Below are positions 17,571-25,900 of a stretch of DNA of 64,000 nucleotides, piece by piece (position 1 is the stretch's first letter; each line of letters begins with the position of its first letter). This DNA is from Flavivirga sp. 57AJ16 (GTDB lineage: Bacteria; Bacteroidota; Bacteroidia; Flavobacteriales; Flavobacteriaceae), in NCBI RefSeq assembly GCF_028736925.1, contig NZ_JAQZAT010000014.1, forward strand, positions 48,794 to 112,793, read 5' to 3'. Both the position numbers and the translations under genes were made by a program. The notes beneath the pieces are model-generated. The model was not told the origin of the DNA. It ran no database searches and saw only the letters and a list, made by a program, of their open reading frames with translations.

Positions 17571-18823
17571 ACATACTTATAAAATCTGCCACGATAATAG
17601 ATCCTAAAAGCGAGTTTCATAACACAACTCAAGATATATTAATTGAAAATGGCACGATTTCGAAGATTACTAATAGCATTAAAAACAAGAATAATTATCA
17701 AGAAATTAAGTTAGACAATCTGCATATTTCACAAGGTTGGTTTGATAGTAGCGTATGTTTTGGTGAGCCTGGATTTGAAGAACGCGAAACCATAAAAAAC
17801 GGACTTAAAACTGCTGCAGCTGCCGGTTTTACTGCGGTAGCATTAAATGCAAATACCCATCCTGTTTTAGATTCTAATTCTGATATTACTTTTGTTAATG
17901 CAAAATCGCAGCATAACGCCGTTACACTATTGCCTATTGGTGCCCTCACTATAGGTAGCAAGGGCGAAGATCTAGCAGAGCTTTACGATATGAATTCTGC
18001 GGGAGCCATCGCTTTTTACGATTACAAAAAACCCATTTCCAATCCTAATCTCATGAAAATTGCTTTGCTATATGCAAGTAACTTCGATGGATTAGTATGT
18101 TCTTTTCCTCAAGAGAATAAAATTTCTGGGCATGGTGTTATGAATGAAAATATTACGAGCACCTCTCTTGGCCTAAAAGGCAACCCTGCTTTGGCAGAAG
18201 AACTACAAATAGCCCGCGACCTGTTTTTATTAGAATATACGGGCGGGAAATTGCATATCCCGACTATTTCTACTGCCACATCGGTAGCACTTATAAGAGA
18301 AGCAAAGAAGAAAAAGCTAGATGTTACCTGTAGTGCAGCCATACATAATCTATACTTTACGGATGCGGCATTAACAGATTTTAATACGCATTTTAAAGTG
18401 CTGCCACCACTGCGCACCCAAGAAGACGTAGCGGCTTTAATCGAAGGGATTAAAGATGGTACCGTAGATATGGTAACGAGCGACCACAACCCTATTGATG
18501 TTGAGCAAAAAAAGATAGAGTTTGATCATGCCGAATATGGTACTATAGGGCTGGAAAGTGCCTTTGGAGCTTTACAAACTATTTTTACAACCAAGAAAAC
18601 CATAGATGTTTTAACTAAAGGGAGAGCACGATTTGCCTTAGAACAAACGCCTATTGAGATTGGTAACAAAGTAAATATGACACTTTTTAATCCGAATGCC
18701 AAATATACCTTTTCTAAAAAAGACATTGTTTCAAAATCAAAAAATACCATTTTTGAAGGTGAAACCTTAAAAGGAAAAGTTTATGGGATTATCGCAAATA
18801 ACAAAATTTCATTAAATCAATAA
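17567..18823 (+). CDS. dihydroorotase homologue lacking metal ligands (probably non-catalytic)
   Basis: The 418-aa protein follows the dihydroorotase fold from end to end (FGEPGFEERETI, KTAAAAGFTAVA, FKVLPPLRTQED, DGTVDMVTSDHNP). The zinc site is degraded: the usual DxHxHxREPG reads FDSSVCFGEPG (His62 to Ser, His64 to Cys, substrate Arg66 to Gly), the HIxHxST block reads HIPTIST (His233 to Thr), and the HAED block reads SFPQEN. Asp306 of SDH is kept. By analogy with non-catalytic PyrC' partners of aspartate transcarbamoylase it may have a structural role in pyrimidine synthesis; a separate active PyrC would then be needed. Often annotated simply as PyrC. Confidence 0.85.
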   Translation: MNILIKSATIIDPKSEFHNTTQDILIENGTISKITNSIKNKNNYQEIKLDNLHISQGWFDSSVCFGEPGFEERETIKNGLKTAAAAGFTAVALNANTHPVLDSNSDITFVNAKSQHNAVTLLPIGALTIGSKGEDLAELYDMNSAGAIAFYDYKKPISNPNLMKIALLYASNFDGLVCSFPQENKISGHGVMNENITSTSLGLKGNPALAEELQIARDLFLLEYTGGKLHIPTISTATSVALIREAKKKKLDVTCSAAIHNLYFTDAALTDFNTHFKVLPPLRTQEDVAALIEGIKDGTVDMVTSDHNPIDVEQKKIEFDHAEYGTIGLESAFGALQTIFTTKKTIDVLTKGRARFALEQTPIEIGNKVNMTLFNPNAKYTFSKKDIVSKSKNTIFEGETLKGKVYGIIANNKISLNQ

Positions 18824-18827
18824 ATTA

Positions 18828-19160
18828 ATGACAGAGCAAGATATTGAAGCCGGAAGAAATAATGCTATAATTAGTTACCTCACCATATTTGGGACCATCA
18901 TTGCTTTTTATTTAAATAATGAAAACAAAAATGAATTCGCCAGTTTTCACATCAGGCAAGCCTTGGGTTTATGGCTTACATTTTTCGCTCTTGGATATAT
19001 TATTGGAAGTTTTGATAGTTGGGCCATTTCCTTAGGTTTTTATCTGTTTTTTGCCGTGCTTTTTATTTATGGTTTTACAAATGCCTTAGGGAGAAAAGCG
19101 CAAGCTGTTCCTCTTCTTGGAGACTTATACCAAAAAATATTTGCAAATCTTGGGAAATAA
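18828..19160 (+). CDS. DUF4870/Tic20-like small membrane protein
   Basis: This 110-aa protein has three hydrophobic segments (about 13-28, 46-64 and 67-87) and the FASFHIRQALGLWLTF block typical of DUF4870-type proteins. It starts 4 bp after the dihydroorotase homologue and its end abuts the hydrolase start, so it is in the same operon. The function is unknown. The membrane half of the XRE protein at 14991 is of a related type, though I cannot show homology by eye. Confidence 0.8.
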   Translation: MTEQDIEAGRNNAIISYLTIFGTIIAFYLNNENKNEFASFHIRQALGLWLTFFALGYIIGSFDSWAISLGFYLFFAVLFIYGFTNALGRKAQAVPLLGDLYQKIFANLGK

Positions 19161-19817
19161 ATGATTAAAAGCACACTCTCATTACATCACATAATTCGTG
19201 AATCCACATTAACCGAAAATGCACCATTATTAATCATGATGCATGGTTATGGTAGTGACGAAAACGATTTGTTTTCATTTGCCAACGAGTTACCTGAAGA
19301 GCTCTTTATTATTTCGGTAAAAGCACCCTACCCTATGCAACCTTATGGCAATGCTTGGTATGCTATTAACTTTGATGCCGATAAAGGTAAATGGAATGAT
19401 AATGAGCAAGCGATAGAATCTCGGGATTTAATTTCAAGGTTTATCGATGAAGCTGTTAAAGCATATCCGGTAAATAAGAACAATATTTCTCTTTTAGGCT
19501 TTAGCCAAGGGAGTATTTTAAGTTATGCCGTAGCATTGACCTATCCCGATAAGGTTAAAAACATTATAGCTTTAAGCGGCTATGTCAATAAAGAAATCAT
19601 ACCTCCCAAAGACGACATTAAAGATTACTCCCATCTTAATTTTTATTGTTCGCACGGAAGCTTAGATCAAGTAATTCCTGTTGATTGGGCACGGCAAACC
19701 GCTCCATTTTTTAACAACCTTAATATAAAACACCAATATTCTGAATTTCCCGTCGGACATGGCGTGGCTCCTCAAAATTTTTACGAGTTTAAAAGCTGGT
19801 TGATAGGGAATATTTAA
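19161..19817 (+). CDS. alpha/beta hydrolase, phospholipase/carboxylesterase family
   Basis: The 218-aa protein has the short carboxylesterase layout: oxyanion region LIMMHGYGSDENDL (24-37), nucleophile elbow GFSQGS with Ser115, acid Asp169 in HGSLDQVIP, and His200 in FPVGHGVAP. Such enzymes hydrolyse acyl esters or lysophospholipids in the cytoplasm; the substrate is not predictable. No signal peptide is present. Its ATG immediately follows the stop of the small membrane protein gene, so it is the distal gene of the BatA operon. Confidence 0.9.
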   Translation: MIKSTLSLHHIIRESTLTENAPLLIMMHGYGSDENDLFSFANELPEELFIISVKAPYPMQPYGNAWYAINFDADKGKWNDNEQAIESRDLISRFIDEAVKAYPVNKNNISLLGFSQGSILSYAVALTYPDKVKNIIALSGYVNKEIIPPKDDIKDYSHLNFYCSHGSLDQVIPVDWARQTAPFFNNLNIKHQYSEFPVGHGVAPQNFYEFKSWLIGNI

Positions 19818-19854
19818 TAGTTTTTGTATCTTTTAACTTTCAAAAAAGATCAAA

Positions 19855-20370
19855 ATGAAACTATTAGCAACCTATATAGTAAGTTTATTCTTTCTTTTTA
19901 GTAATAGCTCTATTGCTCAAAACATTAATGATTTAAAAGATATTAATGCCCAAATTTGGACCAATTTCTCAAAATCTTTTAAAACCTTGGATTATAAGTT
20001 GTTTGAAAGTTTATGTAGCGACGATCTCATTCGGGTTAATAAAGACATTAAATCTATAAAAACCAAAGAAGCTTATTTAAACGGTTACAAAAATCGTTGG
20101 GAAAATGCCTCCTTAAAACAAACCATTTCTTTTAGGTTTTTAGAACGGTTCTCTAAAAATGGTATAGCATCAGAACGAGGTATTTATAAGTTTACTCGAG
20201 ATTTGAATACTGGAAACGAAAAATCATATTACGGAAAATTCCATGTCATTCTAAAAAAGGAAGGAAACCTTTGGAAAATATTGATTGATTATGACTCTAC
20301 AGAAAATGAATCAATCAATGAGACACATTACCATGATGCGTTTGCACTCGATGACTTCGAAAAGTATTAA
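19855..20370 (+). CDS. exported NTF2-like (SnoaL/DUF4440-type) protein
   Basis: This 171-aa protein has a signal peptide (about 1-21, ending SSIAQ). The mature part has the pattern of small cone-fold proteins: DLKDINAQIWTNFSKSFKTL, DYKLFESLCSDDLIRVN, a central ERGIYKFTRD strand, and YGKFHVILKKEGNLWKILID. These domains bind small molecules or catalyse simple reactions; no catalytic residues can be assigned here. It lies 37 bp after the hydrolase gene and may be read with it. Confidence 0.75.
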   Translation: MKLLATYIVSLFFLFSNSSIAQNINDLKDINAQIWTNFSKSFKTLDYKLFESLCSDDLIRVNKDIKSIKTKEAYLNGYKNRWENASLKQTISFRFLERFSKNGIASERGIYKFTRDLNTGNEKSYYGKFHVILKKEGNLWKILIDYDSTENESINETHYHDAFALDDFEKY

Positions 20371-20528
20371 AAACAACTTAATACGGCGTTTGTTATAATA
20401 TTAAATTTATTTTACTGCGAGATCTACAGAAGAGGAACATCTTTAAAAATATTCACTCCTATTCCAAAAACAACAAAAACACATACGCCAGTAGCAGAAA
20501 ATAATTTTAAGTTAATTAAAATATCCCT

Positions 20529-20536
20529 TAGATTTG
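20529..20536 (+). promoter_or_regulatory. -7 element candidate (TAGATTTG) for the OmpA-family gene
   Basis: TAGATTTG fits TAnnTTTG and lies 44 bp before the ATG at 20580. Confidence 0.45.
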
Positions 20537-20579
20537 TTATAATCAATTACAAAAAATTTAAACATTAAAATAAACTTAA

Positions 20580-21611
20580 ATGAATAGAACGTATTTAATT
20601 TGCCTTTTAACAATTATGCCTTTTATATCCTGTAAAAATGATAAAAAAACAGACTATAATGATCAATCTGAGGAAGCAGTGGAAAAGGAAATTTCTAAGT
20701 CAACCGATAATACACAAACTAAAGACTTGGAAAACAATAATAAAAAAGCGTTTTCGTGGGATAACATTCCTGAATCAACTGCCGACATAGGAGCTTATCC
20801 ATATATCACACCCCCAAAGGGTATGACCGAAGATGATGATAACTCTAAATCTTATGAGTTTGATAAACTTGAAATGTTTGATGGCAATACTTTTTTTATT
20901 ATTGAGGGCAAGGTTAGAAGAATGAGTATAATTATGGAAGGAGATAAAGAATGGCAACAATATTTATTTGACAAAAGTGTATCAGATTATTTAAAATCAA
21001 TAGGAGCTAAATTAATTTTTGATGGACAAATACCTAATGAGTTAACTGGTAAATGGGGAGACGATCCTAATACCGTATATAAACACATGCACGAGTTTTA
21101 TGCTGGAGATGTGGTTAATCATCCGGTGAGTCTGTATGTGTTAAAAACAGCAAACAAAAAGATTGGCTTTCAAGTTTCTTCAAACTCTAGAACTATTGGC
21201 ATAGTAGAAAAAGAAGATTTTACACAAACTATTGAAAAAGTAACAGCTGATGATATTTTAGATGAAATCAATAATAAAGGTTATGCAACTCTACATATTA
21301 ATTTTGATACTGGTAAATCCAGAATTAAAGCTGATTCTTACGATGTTATTGATGAAATAGCAAAAATGATGAAAGCTAATACCGATTTAAAAATTAGTAT
21401 CGAAGGTCATACTGATAATGTTGGAGACGAAATATCTAATATGAAATTGTCTAAAAATAGAGCAAGATCTGTACTTATGGCACTTATAGATGAGGATATT
21501 GATGAATCGAGACTAAAAAGTGAAGGTTTTGGACAAACCAACCCCATAGAAAACAATTCAACCGAAGAAGGAAGGGCTAAAAACAGAAGAGTTGAACTGA
21601 GAAAAATTTAA
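20580..21611 (+). CDS. OmpA-family lipoprotein
   Basis: This 343-aa lipoprotein (signal ending at Cys18 in FISCKN) has a charged linker (about 20-60), a middle region of unknown fold (about 65-220) and a C-terminal OmpA peptidoglycan-binding domain (about 230-343). That domain is shown by LHINFDTGKSRIKADS, ISIEGHTDNVGDEISNMKLS, NRARSVLMAL, EGFGQTNPIENN and a closing RAKNRRVELRKI. It is expected to tether the outer membrane to the cell wall. It is monocistronic, with its own promoter candidate upstream and a palindromic element directly downstream. Confidence 0.9.
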   Translation: MNRTYLICLLTIMPFISCKNDKKTDYNDQSEEAVEKEISKSTDNTQTKDLENNNKKAFSWDNIPESTADIGAYPYITPPKGMTEDDDNSKSYEFDKLEMFDGNTFFIIEGKVRRMSIIMEGDKEWQQYLFDKSVSDYLKSIGAKLIFDGQIPNELTGKWGDDPNTVYKHMHEFYAGDVVNHPVSLYVLKTANKKIGFQVSSNSRTIGIVEKEDFTQTIEKVTADDILDEINNKGYATLHINFDTGKSRIKADSYDVIDEIAKMMKANTDLKISIEGHTDNVGDEISNMKLSKNRARSVLMALIDEDIDESRLKSEGFGQTNPIENNSTEEGRAKNRRVELRKI

Positions 21612-21806
21612 AATTAACGTGAGTTCGATTTAAAACAAGGGGGTTTTTAACAATAAATTCGCTAATAATCTGATTTGTCGCCTTGAGCAGCCGAAAGGTC
21701 ATTAAAACCAGCTATTTAAATAGGACTGCGCTCAACCTGACAACCAGTATTAAATTACTGATGTCAGTTCAATAATATTACACTTACAGTGAGCTCACGT
21801 TAAAAT
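21612..21806. repeat. 195-bp palindromic element after the OmpA-family gene
   Basis: AATTAACGTGAG at the left and CTCACGTTAAAATT at the right form terminal inverted repeats. The inside contains TTGAGC and GCTCAACCTGACA words like those in the element at 11721-11853. No coding frame is present. Confidence 0.65.
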
Positions 21807-21939
21807 TAATTAAAATACAATATCATTTCATTAATATAATCGCTTTTATTCTTTTTTAAGAATATCCAACAATATTTTTTTAGATATAGAACTCATTTAA
21901 GGTTTTCAATTAGCTAAAACTTTAAAAAAACATTAAACA
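21807..21939. other. AT-rich spacer, nothing recognised
   Basis: Between the palindromic element and the two-component terminator I see no gene, promoter or repeat. Confidence 0.5.
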
Positions 21940-21968
21940 AAAACAAAAACCCAGCTTAATGCTGGGTT
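21940..21968 (-). terminator. terminator of the two-component operon
   Basis: Read on the minus strand, AACCCAGC and GCTGGGTT form an 8-bp stem with a 5-nt loop, followed by a T-rich run. Confidence 0.88.
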
Positions 21969-21993
21969 CAATATCATGTTCAAGCATATATTG

Positions 21994-22698
21994 CTAATTA
22001 TTTATTACTAATCTAAAACCTTCTCCATGAATGTTCAATATTTCTACTTTTTCGTCTAGTTTTAAATATTTACGCAACTTTGCTATATAGACATCCATAC
22101 TACGGGATGTAAAATAATTATCGTCACGCCAGATTTTGGTAAGAGCCAATTCTCGTGGCATTAAATCGTTTTCATGTAATGCCAATAAACGTAGTAATTC
22201 ATTCTCTTTAGGTGATAATTTAACAGGTTCGCCGCCTTTAAAACGTAAGAAACGCAATTTGGAATTCAAATCAAAGCTACCTATTTTAAATTCAAATTGT
22301 TTGCTATCGGAAATGGTTTCGGTTGCTTTACGCTGTATTATGGCTTTAATCTTCATTAATAGCACTTCACTATCAAACGGCTTGTTTAAATAATCGTCCG
22401 CTCCAACTTTATAGCCTTTTAAAACATCTTCTTTCATGGTTTTAGCTGTTAAGAAAATAATGGGAACATCTGTATTTTTCTCTCTTATTTCTTTAGCTAA
22501 TGTAAATCCATCTTTATAAGGCATCATAACATCCAGAATGCATAAATCGAAATCATCTTTTTTGAATTTTTCAAACCCTTCCATACCGTTTTTAGCATGA
22601 GTTACCTCGTAATCATTCATCATTAAATAATCTTTAAGAACGGTTCCGAAATTAGGATCGTCTTCAACTAATAAAATTCTCTTTTTTTGCTCTTCCAT
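21994..22698 (-). CDS. OmpR-family response regulator
   Basis: The 234-aa protein has a receiver domain with acidic pocket VEDD (11-14), phospho-acceptor Asp56 in LCILDVMMP, the LTAK switch threonine and LNKPF lysine, then a winged-helix output domain with ENELLRLLALHEN and SRSMDVYIAKLRKYL. It closely matches the RprY-type regulators of Bacteroidetes. It starts 4 bp after the kinase gene and is transcribed from the kinase promoter. OmpR-type proteins bind direct repeats about 10-11 bp apart; such TTAAC repeats occur upstream of this operon and of htrA. Confidence 0.93.
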   Translation of the reverse strand: MEEQKKRILLVEDDPNFGTVLKDYLMMNDYEVTHAKNGMEGFEKFKKDDFDLCILDVMMPYKDGFTLAKEIREKNTDVPIIFLTAKTMKEDVLKGYKVGADDYLNKPFDSEVLLMKIKAIIQRKATETISDSKQFEFKIGSFDLNSKLRFLRFKGGEPVKLSPKENELLRLLALHENDLMPRELALTKIWRDDNYFTSRSMDVYIAKLRKYLKLDEKVEILNIHGEGFRLVINN

Positions 22699-22701
22699 AA
22701 T

Positions 22702-24279
22702 TTATGATATTAGCGGAAGCTTTATAGTAAATGTGCTTCCTTTTTCTTTTTCACTTTCTACAGATACATGTCCTTGATGGTCCTCTACAATACGCTTAAC
22801 ATAGGCTAAACCTAAACCGTGACCTTTAACGTTATGAATATTCCCCGTGTGTTCCCTATAAAATTTTTCAAAAACTCTTTTTGAGGCAGCTTTACTCATC
22901 CCGCTACCATGATCCTTTATTTTTAATAAAATATTTGTACCTACATTTTCAGTATATACTTCAATCTTTGGCGCATCTGGTGAATACTTTATAGCATTAT
23001 CCAGAATGTTAACAATAACGTTGGTAAAATGAGTTTCATTAGCCAATATAGAAGATTTATCTGCTTCAAAAAATGTTTTAATATAGCCATGTCTATTTTC
23101 GACCAAAAGGCTTACATGGGTGATAGCATCATCAACTAGATCATGTAAATCAACTCTATCTTTACTAATATTAAGTTCGTTTTTTTCTAATTTAGATATT
23201 CTTAATACATTTTCAACTTGGGCATGCATACGCTTATTTTCTTCCTTTATCATAGAAAGATAACGTATTATCCTTTCTTTATTTTCTATAACCGTTGGAT
23301 TTTTAATAGCATCTAAAGCTAAATTTATAGTTGCTATGGGCGTTTTAAACTCATGGGTCATATTATTAATAAAATCCGTTTTTATTTCAGATATCTTCCG
23401 CTGTTTTAAAAGTTGGTACAAAGCACTTGAATAAGCTATTATTATAATAGAGGTAAAAACTATTGACAACAATATCATCCCTATTATCGATGATAAAATA
23501 TACTTCCGGTCATCAGGGAAATTAACTAAAAGCTTATAGAGACTTTGATTGTTTTCGTCATAAAAAATAGGCACTTTATAAGTAGACGTTAGATTATTCT
23601 CAAAACCATCGCTACGCACTTTTGTGGCTAAATCATTATCATAAATGGCAAACTCAAAGTCGATACCGATGCCTTCTTTTTTAAGCTTATTTGATAACAA
23701 CTTTCTAATTTCTTCTTCAGAAACCCTTTTGTGGACTGGAGTTCTTTTTGAAATTTCCTTAAAGCTCCTTTCAAAGCTTAATCTTTGTGCTTCGTCCATA
23801 CTCCCACTTCTAACAATTTTAGAAATAGGGTTTTGCAAAATGTCTTTTTCAGATAAATCTATATTACTATAAATCTCTGTACTTGAACTGCTTATTATAT
23901 TCTTAGCACTAATACTATCTAAATCTAAACCAATGTCAAGGAGCGAAGAAGATAATTTATAATTTTCTTCAAATATATTACTACTATAAATGAGCATTTC
24001 TTTTGTACTGTTATTTTTCTGATAAATTAACAACTGGGAAACGGCATCCTCATCAACTTTTTTCTCCTTATCTAAGCTTAAATATTTTGAAAAATATTTT
24101 TCCGACTCATTGTCTTCTATGGTATTAGAAACATAACTAAGTGCTCCTTTAACAATAAACCTGAATCTTTCTTTTTCGTTTTCTACAGAATTATTAATAT
24201 AATAAGCTTGAATAGAAATAATACCAATAAGAGATAAACTCATTAGTATTGTTAATAGAATAAATATTCTTTTGCTCAC
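22702..24279 (-). CDS. membrane sensor histidine kinase
   Basis: This 525-aa kinase has a first membrane segment (about 6-27), a large periplasmic domain (about 28-260), a second segment (about 262-286), a short linker, the H-box NNMTHEFKTPIATI with His309, an N-box region NILDNAIKYS, and G-boxes DHGSGMS and GHGLGLAYV. It phosphorylates the regulator encoded 4 bp downstream. The layout fits RprX-like envelope-sensing kinases; the signal is unknown. Upstream (24289-24346) are repeated TTAAC words that may mediate autoregulation. Confidence 0.93.
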   Translation of the reverse strand: MSKRIFILLTILMSLSLIGIISIQAYYINNSVENEKERFRFIVKGALSYVSNTIEDNESEKYFSKYLSLDKEKKVDEDAVSQLLIYQKNNSTKEMLIYSSNIFEENYKLSSSLLDIGLDLDSISAKNIISSSSTEIYSNIDLSEKDILQNPISKIVRSGSMDEAQRLSFERSFKEISKRTPVHKRVSEEEIRKLLSNKLKKEGIGIDFEFAIYDNDLATKVRSDGFENNLTSTYKVPIFYDENNQSLYKLLVNFPDDRKYILSSIIGMILLSIVFTSIIIIAYSSALYQLLKQRKISEIKTDFINNMTHEFKTPIATINLALDAIKNPTVIENKERIIRYLSMIKEENKRMHAQVENVLRISKLEKNELNISKDRVDLHDLVDDAITHVSLLVENRHGYIKTFFEADKSSILANETHFTNVIVNILDNAIKYSPDAPKIEVYTENVGTNILLKIKDHGSGMSKAASKRVFEKFYREHTGNIHNVKGHGLGLAYVKRIVEDHQGHVSVESEKEKGSTFTIKLPLIS

Positions 24280-24288
24280 TATTCAAAA

Positions 24289-24346
24289 TTAACATTTTAA
24301 CATTTATGACACTCCCCTTTTAACCTTACATTAACAAAAATGTTAA
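24289..24346 (-). promoter_or_regulatory. TTAAC repeats upstream of the two-component operon
   Basis: TTAAC occurs on the plus strand at 24289, 24297, 24320 and 24331, and GTTAA at 24342. The 24320/24331 pair is spaced 11 bp, as expected for an OmpR-type dimer site. The location in the 80-bp gap before the kinase gene suggests autoregulation, which is inference; AT-rich DNA makes such words common. Confidence 0.4.
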
Positions 24347-24359
24347 AATGGCTTCTTTT

Positions 24360-24944
24360 TCAAATCCTTTTAAGAATGTCCTTATGGATATCAACAACCT
24401 GTTTTTTAGTATTTTCAAGAGCTATATTATCAATAACATAATGAGAATGTTTTATTTTTTCTTCATCAGTCCATTGGTTTTTCATAATAGCTTGAATTTT
24501 ATCTTTGGTTGTTTTATCGCGCATTAAAAGGCGCTTTACCCGCAAATCTTTAGGTGCCGTAACGACAATAACATAATCACATGCTTTATACCCGCCATTT
24601 TCAAATAAAACGGCCACTTCTTTTATAATATATGGCGCCTCTTGTTTTAATGCCCATTTCTCAAAATGCCTAGCTACCCTTGGATGAATAATGCCATTCA
24701 TTTTTTGTAAATATGCCTTATCATTAAAAATTATATCTGCTATATAACGGGTGTTTAACACCTCTTTAATATAAGCTTTTTTTCCAAATAATCGAATAAG
24801 TTTTCTTTTAATAATTTTGGACTTATTCATTAGGTTTTTAGCTTCGACATCTGCTATATACACAGGGATCCCCAATGCCTCAAACTGCTTGGCAACTGTT
24901 GTTTTTCCACTTCCTATACCTCCTGTGAGTCCTACAATAATCAT
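24360..24944 (-). CDS. coaE: dephospho-CoA kinase
   Basis: The enzyme phosphorylates the 3'-hydroxyl of dephospho-CoA, the last step of CoA synthesis. The 194-aa protein has the P-loop GLTGGIGSGKTT (5-16), AKQFEALGIPVYIADVEAK and the lid/CoA region IHPRVARHFEKWA, and VVTAPKDLRVKRLLMRD. Its ATG overlaps the stop of the YbbR gene (ATGA). coaBC, two steps earlier in the pathway, lies 6 kb away on the same strand. Confidence 0.95.
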   Translation of the reverse strand: MIIVGLTGGIGSGKTTVAKQFEALGIPVYIADVEAKNLMNKSKIIKRKLIRLFGKKAYIKEVLNTRYIADIIFNDKAYLQKMNGIIHPRVARHFEKWALKQEAPYIIKEVAVLFENGGYKACDYVIVVTAPKDLRVKRLLMRDKTTKDKIQAIMKNQWTDEEKIKHSHYVIDNIALENTKKQVVDIHKDILKRI

Positions 24945-25900
24945 TTAATAATTATAAATTCTATACGCTGTTGATTAATTTTAATGTTTTTAGCCGTCTT
25001 CGGAAATTCCACCAATTCCGGGACTAAAATAGATTGATTGTCTATGGCTTTGGTATAATCACAAACAACTTTAAAATCTTTATTGGTAACCGAATTAAAA
25101 TCGCTTAAACTAATATAATAAGAGACATTCACTTTTTTTGGAAAGTATTTTAACCTCGCCTCTTTAGGGGCATTGATAATACTTACTGGTATTTTTAGTG
25201 TGCCTTCGGTAAATTTTTCTACACGTGCTTTTATAACGACATCGTCATGGGAAAATTTTAGATCGGAAATATTTTCAGGTAACTTTAGCTTGATCGTTTC
25301 TTCTAAATTAGACTTTACGTCATTAAAAATAGCTTCTTCGGTTTCCAAAAGGTTAATTTTAGACACCAAAATATCCGGGCCAATAACGACAATAGAATCA
25401 GGATCTGAAACTAATTTATGTGAGATATCATAGCCTGGCGTAAAATTAATAGTGGTATTTAATTTTACTGGTACTTTTTTAACCAAGTTAACGCCATATC
25501 TAAAAGTTAATCTGTTTGGCGACATGTTAAGTAATTCTACTTGCTTATCAAACTGTGTATTATTTATATATGCTATAGATTTGTTCCACAAAAAGACCCC
25601 TTCTTTTTTTTCAACATCATTTATAAAATCTATCTTAATCCTTGGCTTGGAAATATAATACCTAAGCCATTTAAATCCATGTGTTTTTAAAGTGATTTTT
25701 AGCTTTACAGAATCATTTAAAACCACATTTTCTTCAGGTATATTTATCTTTTCAATACTAAATGCCATGGTATTGGTATACTCTTTTGAGAGCTTAGTAA
25801 GTATTAAAATTATAAATGCCAGCAATAAAAATAAAATGAACACATTTATTCTTTTATTTTTTATTGAAGTCAGTATTTCAGATTTTATCTTTTTTATCAT
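24941..25900 (-). CDS. YbbR-domain membrane-anchored protein
   Basis: This 319-aa protein has a short basic N-terminus, one membrane segment (about 19-37) and an extracytoplasmic region with YbbR-like beta repeats (EENVVLNDSVKLKITLKTHG, KKVPVKLNTTINFTPGY, VVIGPDILVSKIN). In Firmicutes YbbR/CdaR proteins act with the diadenylate cyclase; no cyclase gene is adjacent here. In Bacteroidetes the coaE-YbbR pairing is recurrent in my experience. It is coupled to both neighbours by 4-bp overlaps. Confidence 0.85.
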   Translation of the reverse strand: MIKKIKSEILTSIKNKRINVFILFLLLAFIILILTKLSKEYTNTMAFSIEKINIPEENVVLNDSVKLKITLKTHGFKWLRYYISKPRIKIDFINDVEKKEGVFLWNKSIAYINNTQFDKQVELLNMSPNRLTFRYGVNLVKKVPVKLNTTINFTPGYDISHKLVSDPDSIVVIGPDILVSKINLLETEEAIFNDVKSNLEETIKLKLPENISDLKFSHDDVVIKARVEKFTEGTLKIPVSIINAPKEARLKYFPKKVNVSYYISLSDFNSVTNKDFKVVCDYTKAIDNQSILVPELVEFPKTAKNIKINQQRIEFIIIK

